Positions 24,537-31,811 of a stretch of DNA of 34,032 bases are shown here, in pieces. Where the stretch lies: the NCBI GenBank assembly GCA_015233785.1, contig JADFWT010000020.1:1-34032 (forward strand), in the 5' to 3' direction. The notes below the pieces were generated by a model that was given only the letters and a program-made list of their open reading frames with translations, made no database searches and had not been told where the DNA came from. The translations under genes were made by a program, and so were the position numbers. The stretch comes from Magnetococcales bacterium. GTDB lineage: Bacteria; Pseudomonadota; Magnetococcia; Magnetococcales; JADFWT01. Each line of letters opens with the position of its first letter. Position 1 is the first letter of the stretch.

Positions 24537-24541
24537 CTCCC
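24537..24541 (-). promoter_or_regulatory. Ribosome binding site that decides the bluB start
   Basis: GGGAG on the minus strand, 8 bases before the ATG at 24528. It supports the start at which BluB homology begins rather than upstream in-frame ATGs. Confidence 0.6.
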
Positions 24542-24641
24542 CTTGATGCCATCCGCCAAACGGATCGCCGTTCCGATGCAGGCGGATGCATACCATTCGC
24601 CCGACTCGTAAAATATAGAGGGTGTTGGGGGGTGTTGGGTA

Positions 24642-24661
24642 GGGGGCAACAAGATGCCCCC
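24642..24661 (-). other. GC-rich hairpin between the adaptor gene and bluB
   Basis: GGGGGC/GCCCCC with an 8-nt loop, 16 bases after the adaptor stop on the minus strand. No U-tract follows (the next bases are C/A-rich), so it may be a stabiliser or partial attenuator rather than a terminator. The ~150-bp spacer otherwise shows a duplicated GGTGTTGGG element (plus strand 24621-24639) and no clear promoter. Confidence 0.4.
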
Positions 24662-24677
24662 AAAGAATCCATGCACT

Positions 24678-27122
24678 CTACCGCTCGCGGAACGCCTTGT
24701 TCACCGATGCATAGATGGGCTTCAGGATGTACTCCGCCAGAGTCTTGGAGCCGGTATGAATGTCAGCCTGAACCACCATGCCGGGCAGTACGCGGTTCTC
24801 ATTGGGATTATTACCCACATAGCTCTTCTCCAGCCGAACCAGCCCCTTATAGAACGGCTCGCCACCCTTCTCATCTTCAAAGGTTGTGGGGGATACCGAC
24901 TTGAGAATGCCATCAATACCGCCATAACGGGCAAAGTCGTAGGTCTGCACTTTGATGGTCACCTTCTGACCCACCGTCACATGTCCAATATCACGACTGT
25001 TGATACGGGTTTCCACATGAACAGTCTCCTCCATGGGCACCACCTGAGCTACCAATCCACCAGGGGCCAACACGCCCTGAACACTCCGCACCAACAGCTC
25101 CTGCACCACTCCCCGAACCGGCGAACGAATCTCCAACCGATCCATACGACTCTTGAGACGTCGCAACCCTTCGGTGACCTGCGCCAACTCGCCCGCCACC
25201 TGATTCAACTCCATCAACCCCTCCTGACGACGACGACTTTCGAGCTCCACCATGCGCTGAGAGGTACTGTTCAACTCCCCTTCGGAGGTTAGAATTTCAC
25301 CCCGTACCCGATCAATCTCCTCTTGCACTTGGGCCACCTCACGTCGGGTTCCAAGTACCACCATGCGGGAGACAAGTCCTTTCTCCAGACCGCGCTCACG
25401 CAAGGCCAACTCCTCGGCATGAATCAGCAGCCGCTGACGAAGAGCCTCCTGTTGGGCCTCCAAATTACGAATGTGGGTGTGGGTCTTCTCCTCATCCACA
25501 TCAATGCTCATCCGTTCGCTTTCATACGCTATGCGCTGCGCTTTCAAAAGAACCCATTGATCCCGCTCCAGACCCGGAAAGCTCTGTCCCACATGGCCAA
25601 AGTTGGGGGGATGATCCTCCAGATAAGCCCGCAAACGTTCCGCCTGAAGGGTCAGATGCGCCCAACGTGCCCGCATCTGCTGATACTCAGCGTTGGGGCC
25701 ATCGGGATCCATCTTCACCAGAAGCTGCCCCTTCTCCACCAGCTCACGCGGACGCACCAACACTTCACGCACAATGCCGCCCTCCAGGTGCTGCACCATC
25801 TGCACCGGTCCTTCCGGAATCACTTCGCCGGTGGTGGGGGCAATCTCATCGAGCATGGAGAACCAGGCCCAGAGGGCAAAACAGATCACCGACAGCGACA
25901 CCAGGAAGATGGCACCACGCACCAGCCCGGAAAGACCCGACTCCTCCAGCACCACTGATTGCGCCAGATAGCGATTCTGCTTGCTGCCGCGCTTGATCTT
26001 TTTCAGCTTGGGCTCGTCTTTGTCCTCTTTCGACCGACCCTTCTCCTCTTTGGCGGTGGGGCCAAAGCCAATCTTGGCGGCATCCGGGGTCAGATTGTGG
26101 TCCAGAGGGCCTTCGGGCTGCTTCTCTTCCTCATCCTGGACCTCATCTGCTTCCGAGTCGGAAGACGGCTGCTCTGGGGCATCCGGCTCAGGCTGCGCTG
26201 TGGTCTCCGCCTTGGGCTGCGCGGCGGCATCCAGCTCGGTGGACTTCTCAGGCTCGGACGGCTCCTGCACGGTCTGCACTTCAGCTTCCGGTGCGGGCTC
26301 TACCTCCCCCTTTATTGGTCGCTGATCCGCAACCGCCATGCTCTGTGATGTATCCGGCTTTATCCCTGTTGTCGACGCCCCAATCTCAACCGGAGATCCA
26401 ACCTCGGAATCCGTGGGTTCAACAGCCGCAGGTGGTGGCGTTTTCGCCCTGGCACGAATGGCCAGACCACCTCTCTTGCGACTTGGCGTTGCCGCAGACT
26501 TGGCGGATTTTGGACGTTGTTTGGATCTTTCCGACGCGGAAACTGCCCTGGAAGCGTCCTTGACGGATGTTGGAGGCGCTTCGGGGGTTGGCCTCGTCTT
26601 AACAGCGGCTGGCTTCTCCTTAGCCGCAACAGGCCGCTTTTCAACGGCAACAGATTCTGCCGGGGAGGTCTTCCGCTTTGCGGTAATGGCAACACCACGC
26701 CCTGAAGATCCAGTCGCACGCTTCCGGCTGGCGGCTCTGGGCTGCGCCTTCCTTGAGGGGATTGGCTTCTGGGCTGGCTTCAACCGCCCCACCGGCTCGG
26801 GCTTCACCATCGGGTTGGAGCGCTCTACCGATTTCTCTTCCACTGGGGATGGAGGCGCTTTCCGCTTGGCGGTGATTAACACACCCCGCCCCTTGGAGGC
26901 CTGCTTCAATCCAGAAGTTCCGGTCGTTTTGGATGCAGCTCTCCCTCGGCCGGACGTCGCCTTGCGGGGCACACTCTCCCGCTTCTTGACGCCTACCGAC
27001 ATCGACACGCCGCGCTTCTTCGGCGGCACGCTCTGGGCACGCCGATCCGTCGCCGTCTCGACCGAAGTCGATTCAGCGGCGGCTTTGGGCGCACCTGCGT
27101 CGATGTGGGAATCCTGACTCAT
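24678..27122 (-). CDS. HlyD-family type I secretion adaptor with a ~390-residue cytoplasmic tail
   Basis: 814 residues; typical HlyD/LapC adaptors have 400-480. The single membrane helix is at ~401-421 (VRGAIFLVSLSVICFALWAWF), so residues 1-400 should be cytoplasmic. This tail is Lys/Arg/Ala/Pro-rich with four related basic motifs (RGV.ITAKRK type) up to ~231, then strongly acidic (~233-340), then Lys-rich (~358-383). After the helix the fold is standard: APTTGEVIPEG, a half-lipoyl segment HLEGGIVREVLVRPRELVEKGQLLVKMD (~447-474), a long coiled coil (~480-650), the returning lipoyl half (EIRSPVRGVVQELLV) and a β-barrel end (VTIKVQTYDFARYGGIDG). It would link the inner-membrane ABC exporter to TolC. 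It starts 7 bases after the ABC stop at 27130, in the same operon. The catalytic or targeting role of the tail is unknown. Confidence 0.92.
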   Translation of the reverse strand: MSQDSHIDAGAPKAAAESTSVETATDRRAQSVPPKKRGVSMSVGVKKRESVPRKATSGRGRAASKTTGTSGLKQASKGRGVLITAKRKAPPSPVEEKSVERSNPMVKPEPVGRLKPAQKPIPSRKAQPRAASRKRATGSSGRGVAITAKRKTSPAESVAVEKRPVAAKEKPAAVKTRPTPEAPPTSVKDASRAVSASERSKQRPKSAKSAATPSRKRGGLAIRARAKTPPPAAVEPTDSEVGSPVEIGASTTGIKPDTSQSMAVADQRPIKGEVEPAPEAEVQTVQEPSEPEKSTELDAAAQPKAETTAQPEPDAPEQPSSDSEADEVQDEEEKQPEGPLDHNLTPDAAKIGFGPTAKEEKGRSKEDKDEPKLKKIKRGSKQNRYLAQSVVLEESGLSGLVRGAIFLVSLSVICFALWAWFSMLDEIAPTTGEVIPEGPVQMVQHLEGGIVREVLVRPRELVEKGQLLVKMDPDGPNAEYQQMRARWAHLTLQAERLRAYLEDHPPNFGHVGQSFPGLERDQWVLLKAQRIAYESERMSIDVDEEKTHTHIRNLEAQQEALRQRLLIHAEELALRERGLEKGLVSRMVVLGTRREVAQVQEEIDRVRGEILTSEGELNSTSQRMVELESRRRQEGLMELNQVAGELAQVTEGLRRLKSRMDRLEIRSPVRGVVQELLVRSVQGVLAPGGLVAQVVPMEETVHVETRINSRDIGHVTVGQKVTIKVQTYDFARYGGIDGILKSVSPTTFEDEKGGEPFYKGLVRLEKSYVGNNPNENRVLPGMVVQADIHTGSKTLAEYILKPIYASVNKAFRER
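26430..27020 (-). repeat. Four degenerate copies of a basic peptide repeat in the adaptor tail
   Basis: Translated copies: KKRGVSMSVGVKKRE (~35-49), GRGVLITAKRKAPPS (~78-92), GRGVAITAKRKTSPA (~141-155) and KRGGLAIRARAKTPP (~216-230). Copies 2 and 3 are nearly identical for 12 residues, while the spacers (~48-60 residues) are unrelated low complexity. The pattern suggests selection on a short linear binding motif. Confidence 0.75.
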
Positions 27123-27129
27123 ACGTTTT

Positions 27130-29298
27130 CTACATCAAATCCTTTGGAATCTGTGGCTCCACCTCTTCCCGGGGTCCGGCAAGACGCACGTAGCCCTGGT
27201 CGAGAAAAATAATCTGATCGGCCATACGGATATGGCTGGGGCGATGGGTGACAAGAAACATGGTGTTCTTGCCGCGCAGACTCTTGGCGGCCCGCATAAA
27301 AGCCTGGTCGCCTTCCCAGTCCAAAGTATTGCCAGGCTCATCGAACAGCATGATCTTGGCCGGTTTAACAAAAGCCCGCGCCAGCGAGATTTTCTGCATC
27401 ATGCTGGAAGGGAGCGAACCGGTGTTCTTGCCGCCAATGCGGGTCCACATCCCCTTGGGCATGGCCTGAATCTCATGCCAGAGATCCACCATACGGCACG
27501 CCTCCTCCAGCTCCTCATCCGAAGCGGTGGCATGGGATAAGCGCAGGTTCTGGGCGATGGTGCCGTAAAATAGAGAGCAGGTTTGCGGCACATAAGCCAC
27601 CGAGTGACGCAACTCCACCGGGCTCATCTGGCGGATATCGATGTCATCAATGCGGATCGAACCGGCCTGGGGATGATAGAGCCCGGCGATCAGTTTAATA
27701 ACGGTGGATTTCCCCGATCCGTTGCGCCCAATACAGGCCACAATCTGGCCCGGCTGCACCTCAAAGCTGGCACCCATCAGGGCGGGCTCTGCCTCGGGGG
27801 TATAACGTAAGCTGACCCGGACGAAATCCACCTTGCCGGTAAATTCAGGAATCGGCTCAATGGGGGAGTACATCTCCTGTTCCGGCTTGACGTTCATCAA
27901 ATTGTCGATCTGACTGACGCTGGATTGAATCTGCTCCAGTCGGGTCATGGCTACAAAGAGGCTCTGCATAGGAGAAAGAACGCGCCACACCAGCGCCATG
28001 GTGGCCACCAACGCACCGGTGCTCATATCCCCGGACAGCACACGAAACACCCCGGTAGCAATGGTAGCCACGCCGGATCCCACCACCAGAATTTGCGAGA
28101 CGGAACTGACCACCGCATTGATCACGGCTGTCCGAAAATTGCCCATGGAAGCGGTCGCTGCCAGATCCCGAAAACGATCCAGCCACATATCCTCCATGGC
28201 GCTGTATTTCAAGGCACGCATTTTGGTGAGTGACTCGACAATAAACTCCTGCCGCTTGGATCCGGCTCGGCGGGCACGGGCATTCTCAGCAGCCAGAATC
28301 GGCATGGAAACCATCCACAGCAATCCAAACAGCACCATGGTCACCATGGGGATGAAGGCCAATGGTCCGGCCACAACCGCAATAACGATCAAAAACACCA
28401 CCACAAACGGCAGCTCCACAAACACCATGGCCAATGGTCCGGTGAAAAACTCCCGCACCGAATCAAAATCCTTGATACGCGACACCTGGGAGCCGATGGG
28501 AGCCCGTTCGGTAAAAACCGGCGGCAGGGATAGAATCCGCATAAAAATGGCATTACCGACAATGCTGTCCATGCGTGCCCCGACAAACAGAATCATCCGG
28601 GAACGAATCGAGCGAAGCACCCAATCAAAGGCCACCACCGTGAGAATACCCAACACTAGAAAGGTGAGCGTGGTCACAGACTTACTTCCCACCACCCGGT
28701 CGTAGACCGCCATGGTGAAAAGCGGCGTTGCCACCTGCATGAGCGTGATGACAAAGGTGACTGACAGCATGTAGTAAACCAGACGCCGAAAACGCTCGGT
28801 GATCATGCGGAACCAACCGGTGCGCGCCTGGTGTGAACTGAGCTGCTCATGATCCACCGGCTTGAAAAAATAGGCCGTTCCAAGTAGCGGCTTGAGGGGA
28901 ATCTGCTTCAATTTGGCATCGCTGCCATCGAAGATCAGAATGTGATCCTCCTCCATGCGCAGTACCACCATGGCCGCACCCAGAAAAGGCACAAACAGGA
29001 ACGGGGCTAGTCGCGTATCAATACCGGGCAGATTGCCGCGCATGGGATAGCTGGCATAGGTGAGGTTGCCCATCATGTTGCGCAGCCCGGTAAGGTCCAA
29101 CTGCTCCACAAAGTGAGGAAGCGCCTCCGCCACATGGCGCAGATCACCCCGATAGCCCACCGCCTTTAGAAGCGGCAACATGCAGGCACCAAAATCCGAG
29201 GCTCTTTCAAACTCGGCCAGAATACCGGAGACCGGAAAGGAGACATTCTCCTCAGTAATCTCTGGCAGATCCCTTTTCTTGGTCCAAGAATCACGCAA
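27130..29298 (-). CDS. Type I secretion ABC permease-ATPase with inactive C39-like domain (LapB-like)
   Basis: 722 residues. The N-terminal ~10-150 resembles the C39 peptidase-like domain, but the catalytic-Cys motif DCG reads DFG (SDFGACMLPLL), so it probably binds the substrate without cleaving a leader. A six-helix permease region spans ~165-450. The ATPase (~480-715) has Walker A CIGRNGSGKST (~520-530), Q-loop YVPQTCSLFYGT, Walker B IMLFDEPGNTLD and H-loop LVTHRPS. The signature is degenerate: SLPSSMMQKISLARA in place of LSGGQ. The start is TTG at 29298, supported by GAGGAG 8 bases before. It lies between the second ABC gene (72 bases upstream) and the adaptor (7 bases downstream). Its substrate is probably a large repeat adhesin or RTX-type protein; none is encoded in this window. 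Confidence 0.92.
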   Translation of the reverse strand: MRDSWTKKRDLPEITEENVSFPVSGILAEFERASDFGACMLPLLKAVGYRGDLRHVAEALPHFVEQLDLTGLRNMMGNLTYASYPMRGNLPGIDTRLAPFLFVPFLGAAMVVLRMEEDHILIFDGSDAKLKQIPLKPLLGTAYFFKPVDHEQLSSHQARTGWFRMITERFRRLVYYMLSVTFVITLMQVATPLFTMAVYDRVVGSKSVTTLTFLVLGILTVVAFDWVLRSIRSRMILFVGARMDSIVGNAIFMRILSLPPVFTERAPIGSQVSRIKDFDSVREFFTGPLAMVFVELPFVVVFLIVIAVVAGPLAFIPMVTMVLFGLLWMVSMPILAAENARARRAGSKRQEFIVESLTKMRALKYSAMEDMWLDRFRDLAATASMGNFRTAVINAVVSSVSQILVVGSGVATIATGVFRVLSGDMSTGALVATMALVWRVLSPMQSLFVAMTRLEQIQSSVSQIDNLMNVKPEQEMYSPIEPIPEFTGKVDFVRVSLRYTPEAEPALMGASFEVQPGQIVACIGRNGSGKSTVIKLIAGLYHPQAGSIRIDDIDIRQMSPVELRHSVAYVPQTCSLFYGTIAQNLRLSHATASDEELEEACRMVDLWHEIQAMPKGMWTRIGGKNTGSLPSSMMQKISLARAFVKPAKIMLFDEPGNTLDWEGDQAFMRAAKSLRGKNTMFLVTHRPSHIRMADQIIFLDQGYVRLAGPREEVEPQIPKDLM

Positions 29299-29370
29299 TG
29301 ACGCGTCTCCTCATACGGCAGGTTAGAAAAATCCGGTTCATCATTGTTTGATCGGCATAACTTGACTGTC

Positions 29371-31221
29371 TCATGAGGCCCCTTTTTGCTGCTCGGCGGC
29401 CTTCACCTCGGCCACCGATGGCGGAAGCGGCTGTTTTGGGACAAGCCCTTTGCCAGTGGGTGCCGGACGGGTGACCGGTTTACCCTTGGGCGCCGGCGGG
29501 GTCGCTGGTTTCTGTTGGGGCGGCGGCCCCTTGTAATCCCGCTCACTGCGAACCAAAGTGCCCCCTTTCAGCTCAAACACCTGATCAGCCAACGCCAAGA
29601 GCGATGGGCGATGGGTCACCAGCACCAGCGTGGTGTTGCCATGCATCTCCTCCAGCACTTCACGCAGCTTGTTGTCGCCTGCCCCATCAATGGCGCTATT
29701 GGCCTCGTCGAACAACACCAACTTGGAGCCGCCCAAAAGACCCCTGGCAATGGTCAGACGCTGCTTGATCCCCTTGGGAAGTGACTCATCGGCACCGTCA
29801 TCCACCGACGTCTCCGTACCTTTGGGCATCTTGGTGAGAAAGTCGTTCAACCCCAACTTTTGGATCACCGCGACGGCTTCATCCACCTTGTCATCCCGAA
29901 ACATGTGGATGTTCTCCAGAATGGTGCCCCGAAACAGCACACCCGCCTGAGGCAGATACGCCACCTTGGAGCGAACACTCACCGGATCAAACGCCGAGAT
30001 ATCCTTGTGGTCGATGAACACCTTGCCGGAACTCGGCTGAAGCGCGCCCATCATCAACCAGAGAAGGGAGGTCTTTCCGCTGCCGTTATCGCCACGAATG
30101 CCGATGGTCTCACCCGCCTCAGCCTTGAGATTCAGACTGTGCAGAATCGGCTCCGCCTCCGGTGAAAATCGGAAAGAGACATCCTGCATCTCAATGTGAC
30201 CCTCCACCTCCTCCATCTCCGGCAAGCCCCACTCCGCCTCGGGGAGAAAACTGAAAATTTCATCCAACCGTGTCTTGGCAATGCGAATGGTCTGGAATCT
30301 GGCCCAGATACCCACCGCCCTTTGCACCGGTTGCAATGACCGCCCGGCCAGCATGGTACAGGCTGCCAGACCACCGATGGTAAGCTGATGATCAATCACC
30401 AGCATGCTGCCTGCGGCCACCACTGAGACGGTGGTAAGCTGCCCAAAGACATTGCCCACGGCCATACCCGTGGAGCCAAGCCTACCCACCTTTTGGGCAT
30501 TCCGGGCGCATGACTCCTGGAGCCGTTCATAGCGGCGCAACATCATGTTCTCCATGGCCATGGACTTCACCGAATGGATGCCGTTGAGCACTTCAATTAC
30601 AAAGTCCACCCGCCGTTCATCCGTAATGGTGCGCTCCTCAACCGCCTTGCGCAGATAGATGCCCACCCACCAGGTGGCCCCGGCAAACAGAATAAACAAG
30701 GTCACCGGAAGCAGAACCAACCACCCGGCCAGATGAAAAATCAGCCCGAGAAAGATCGGCACAAACGGCATATCAAGGATCACCAACACCGCCTGCCCAG
30801 CGTAAAACTCCTTAAGAATATTCAGCGCATTCATCCGCTCCAGATGGATACCGACACCATCCCGCTCAAAACTCCCCAGATCGGTTCTCATCAGGCGCTC
30901 AAGGGCACTCACGGTGGCCATATGTTCAAAACGCGCTCCGATCCAGGCCCCTATATAGGAGCGGGCAAATCGAAGTACACCCTCCAGGAGCAGCGCCATC
31001 ACCACGCCGAAAATCAACATCCCCAGGGTGCTGATGGCCTCAAACAGCAAGATGCGGTCATACACCTGAAGCAGCGTCAACGGCAACGCCAACGAGAGTA
31101 CATTGAGCACCAGCGATGAAGTGAGCAGCTCCGGCAAATGCGCACGCACGATGGAGAAGGCCGAAAGCTCCTGGGCCCACGTCCCGCTCATAAAAAATGC
31201 TTTGTGCCGCTTATCGCTCAT
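29371..31221 (-). CDS. Type I secretion ABC permease-ATPase without peptidase domain, Pro-rich tail
   Basis: 616 residues. The permease region (~25-310) begins directly with no C39 domain, as in PrtD-like exporters: VLNVLSLALPLTLLQVYDRILLF is the typical first-helix motif. The ATPase (~335-560) has Walker A IRGDNGSGKTS (~375-385), Q-loop YLPQAGVLFRGT, Walker B LVLFDEANSAID (~498-509) and H-loop LVTHRPS. The signature reads SLPKGIKQRLTIARG instead of LSGGQ. The last ~55 residues are Pro/Lys-rich (PPPQQKPATPPAPKGKP…) and end in an Ala/Gln stretch. It is the first gene of the minus-strand secretion operon, and its ATG has only a weak GGGTGATG upstream. Because a second, different ABC gene follows, the exporter may be a heterodimer. 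Alternatively they are two separate exporters sharing one adaptor. Confidence 0.92.
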   Translation of the reverse strand: MSDKRHKAFFMSGTWAQELSAFSIVRAHLPELLTSSLVLNVLSLALPLTLLQVYDRILLFEAISTLGMLIFGVVMALLLEGVLRFARSYIGAWIGARFEHMATVSALERLMRTDLGSFERDGVGIHLERMNALNILKEFYAGQAVLVILDMPFVPIFLGLIFHLAGWLVLLPVTLFILFAGATWWVGIYLRKAVEERTITDERRVDFVIEVLNGIHSVKSMAMENMMLRRYERLQESCARNAQKVGRLGSTGMAVGNVFGQLTTVSVVAAGSMLVIDHQLTIGGLAACTMLAGRSLQPVQRAVGIWARFQTIRIAKTRLDEIFSFLPEAEWGLPEMEEVEGHIEMQDVSFRFSPEAEPILHSLNLKAEAGETIGIRGDNGSGKTSLLWLMMGALQPSSGKVFIDHKDISAFDPVSVRSKVAYLPQAGVLFRGTILENIHMFRDDKVDEAVAVIQKLGLNDFLTKMPKGTETSVDDGADESLPKGIKQRLTIARGLLGGSKLVLFDEANSAIDGAGDNKLREVLEEMHGNTTLVLVTHRPSLLALADQVFELKGGTLVRSERDYKGPPPQQKPATPPAPKGKPVTRPAPTGKGLVPKQPLPPSVAEVKAAEQQKGAS

Positions 31222-31811
31222 CGGCTGCGCATCACCCTGGCCACTCTACATACACACTGGGCAGAAAATGCCCACTCCCCTCACTTGGAAGTGGAACATT
31301 TCTCCACGAAATGCGGTGCTATCTGACATATTCTTCAATTTAATTCAGATACATCCGCTAAAGACGTCACCCTATATGTGCAATGGCTGTTCCATGGTTG
31401 ACTCTTAATAAAATTCTGTTCAATTATATTAATCACAATTTTGCAACATTCTATTTTAGTTAATATTTTTGACAATGGTTTTGGATGTAATAAATGGTAA
31501 CAAAGCCGCTTCAATACCCCTTCACAATCTCATCCGTTGCTGTCAAGATGATTGTTCGTCACCCACTCCTCACCTATTTGGTGGTTTCCAAGCAGCGTTG
31601 CTGGCTGATCTTAACTTGGAATCGCATTTTGTTTTCATTATATATATCTGCCAACTTGTTGTTTTGTAGGCACATAATTATGAATCCACAGGGCTTGTAC
31701 AGGTTCCGGCTGATTGCTTGACAGCACTATTTGCCCCTCCTCTCTGGATTCATGCTGTACGGCATTGAGAGATGGTGCCATTTGGTAACCCACCACAGAG
31801 ACGACGACCCA
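31222..31811. other. AT-rich divergent spacer, no convincing gene
   Basis: About 590 bases between the secretion operon (minus) and the AsmA-like gene (plus), so it must hold promoters for both. The centre (~31320-31720) is far more AT-rich than the surroundings. A consensus -35 TTGACA occurs at 31469-31474 with only a poor -10 (TAAATG at 31491), and another TTGACA at 31718 has no -10. Two small hairpins lie in the leader of the ABC gene (31259-31273 and 31291-31307). Short frames here lack ribosome sites and known motifs. Confidence 0.5.

Noticed and set aside
24642-24661. Intrinsic terminator separating the secretion operon from bluB-cobQ
   Set aside because: The hairpin is good but lacks a U-tract on the transcribed strand, so it was listed only as a hairpin.
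24529-24672. Extended N-terminus for BluB
   Set aside because: BluB homology starts just after the ATG at 24528, which has GGGAG 8 bases upstream; the extension is low complexity and crosses a spacer.
26338-27117. 259-codon plus-strand frame opposite the adaptor tail
   Set aside because: It mirrors the repeated basic tail of the adaptor and has no RBS or known motif; the minus frame continues into a clear HlyD domain.
31469-31721. Small plus-strand ORFs of 66-75 codons in the AT-rich spacer
   Set aside because: No ribosome site, no recognisable family, and composition explains the open frames.
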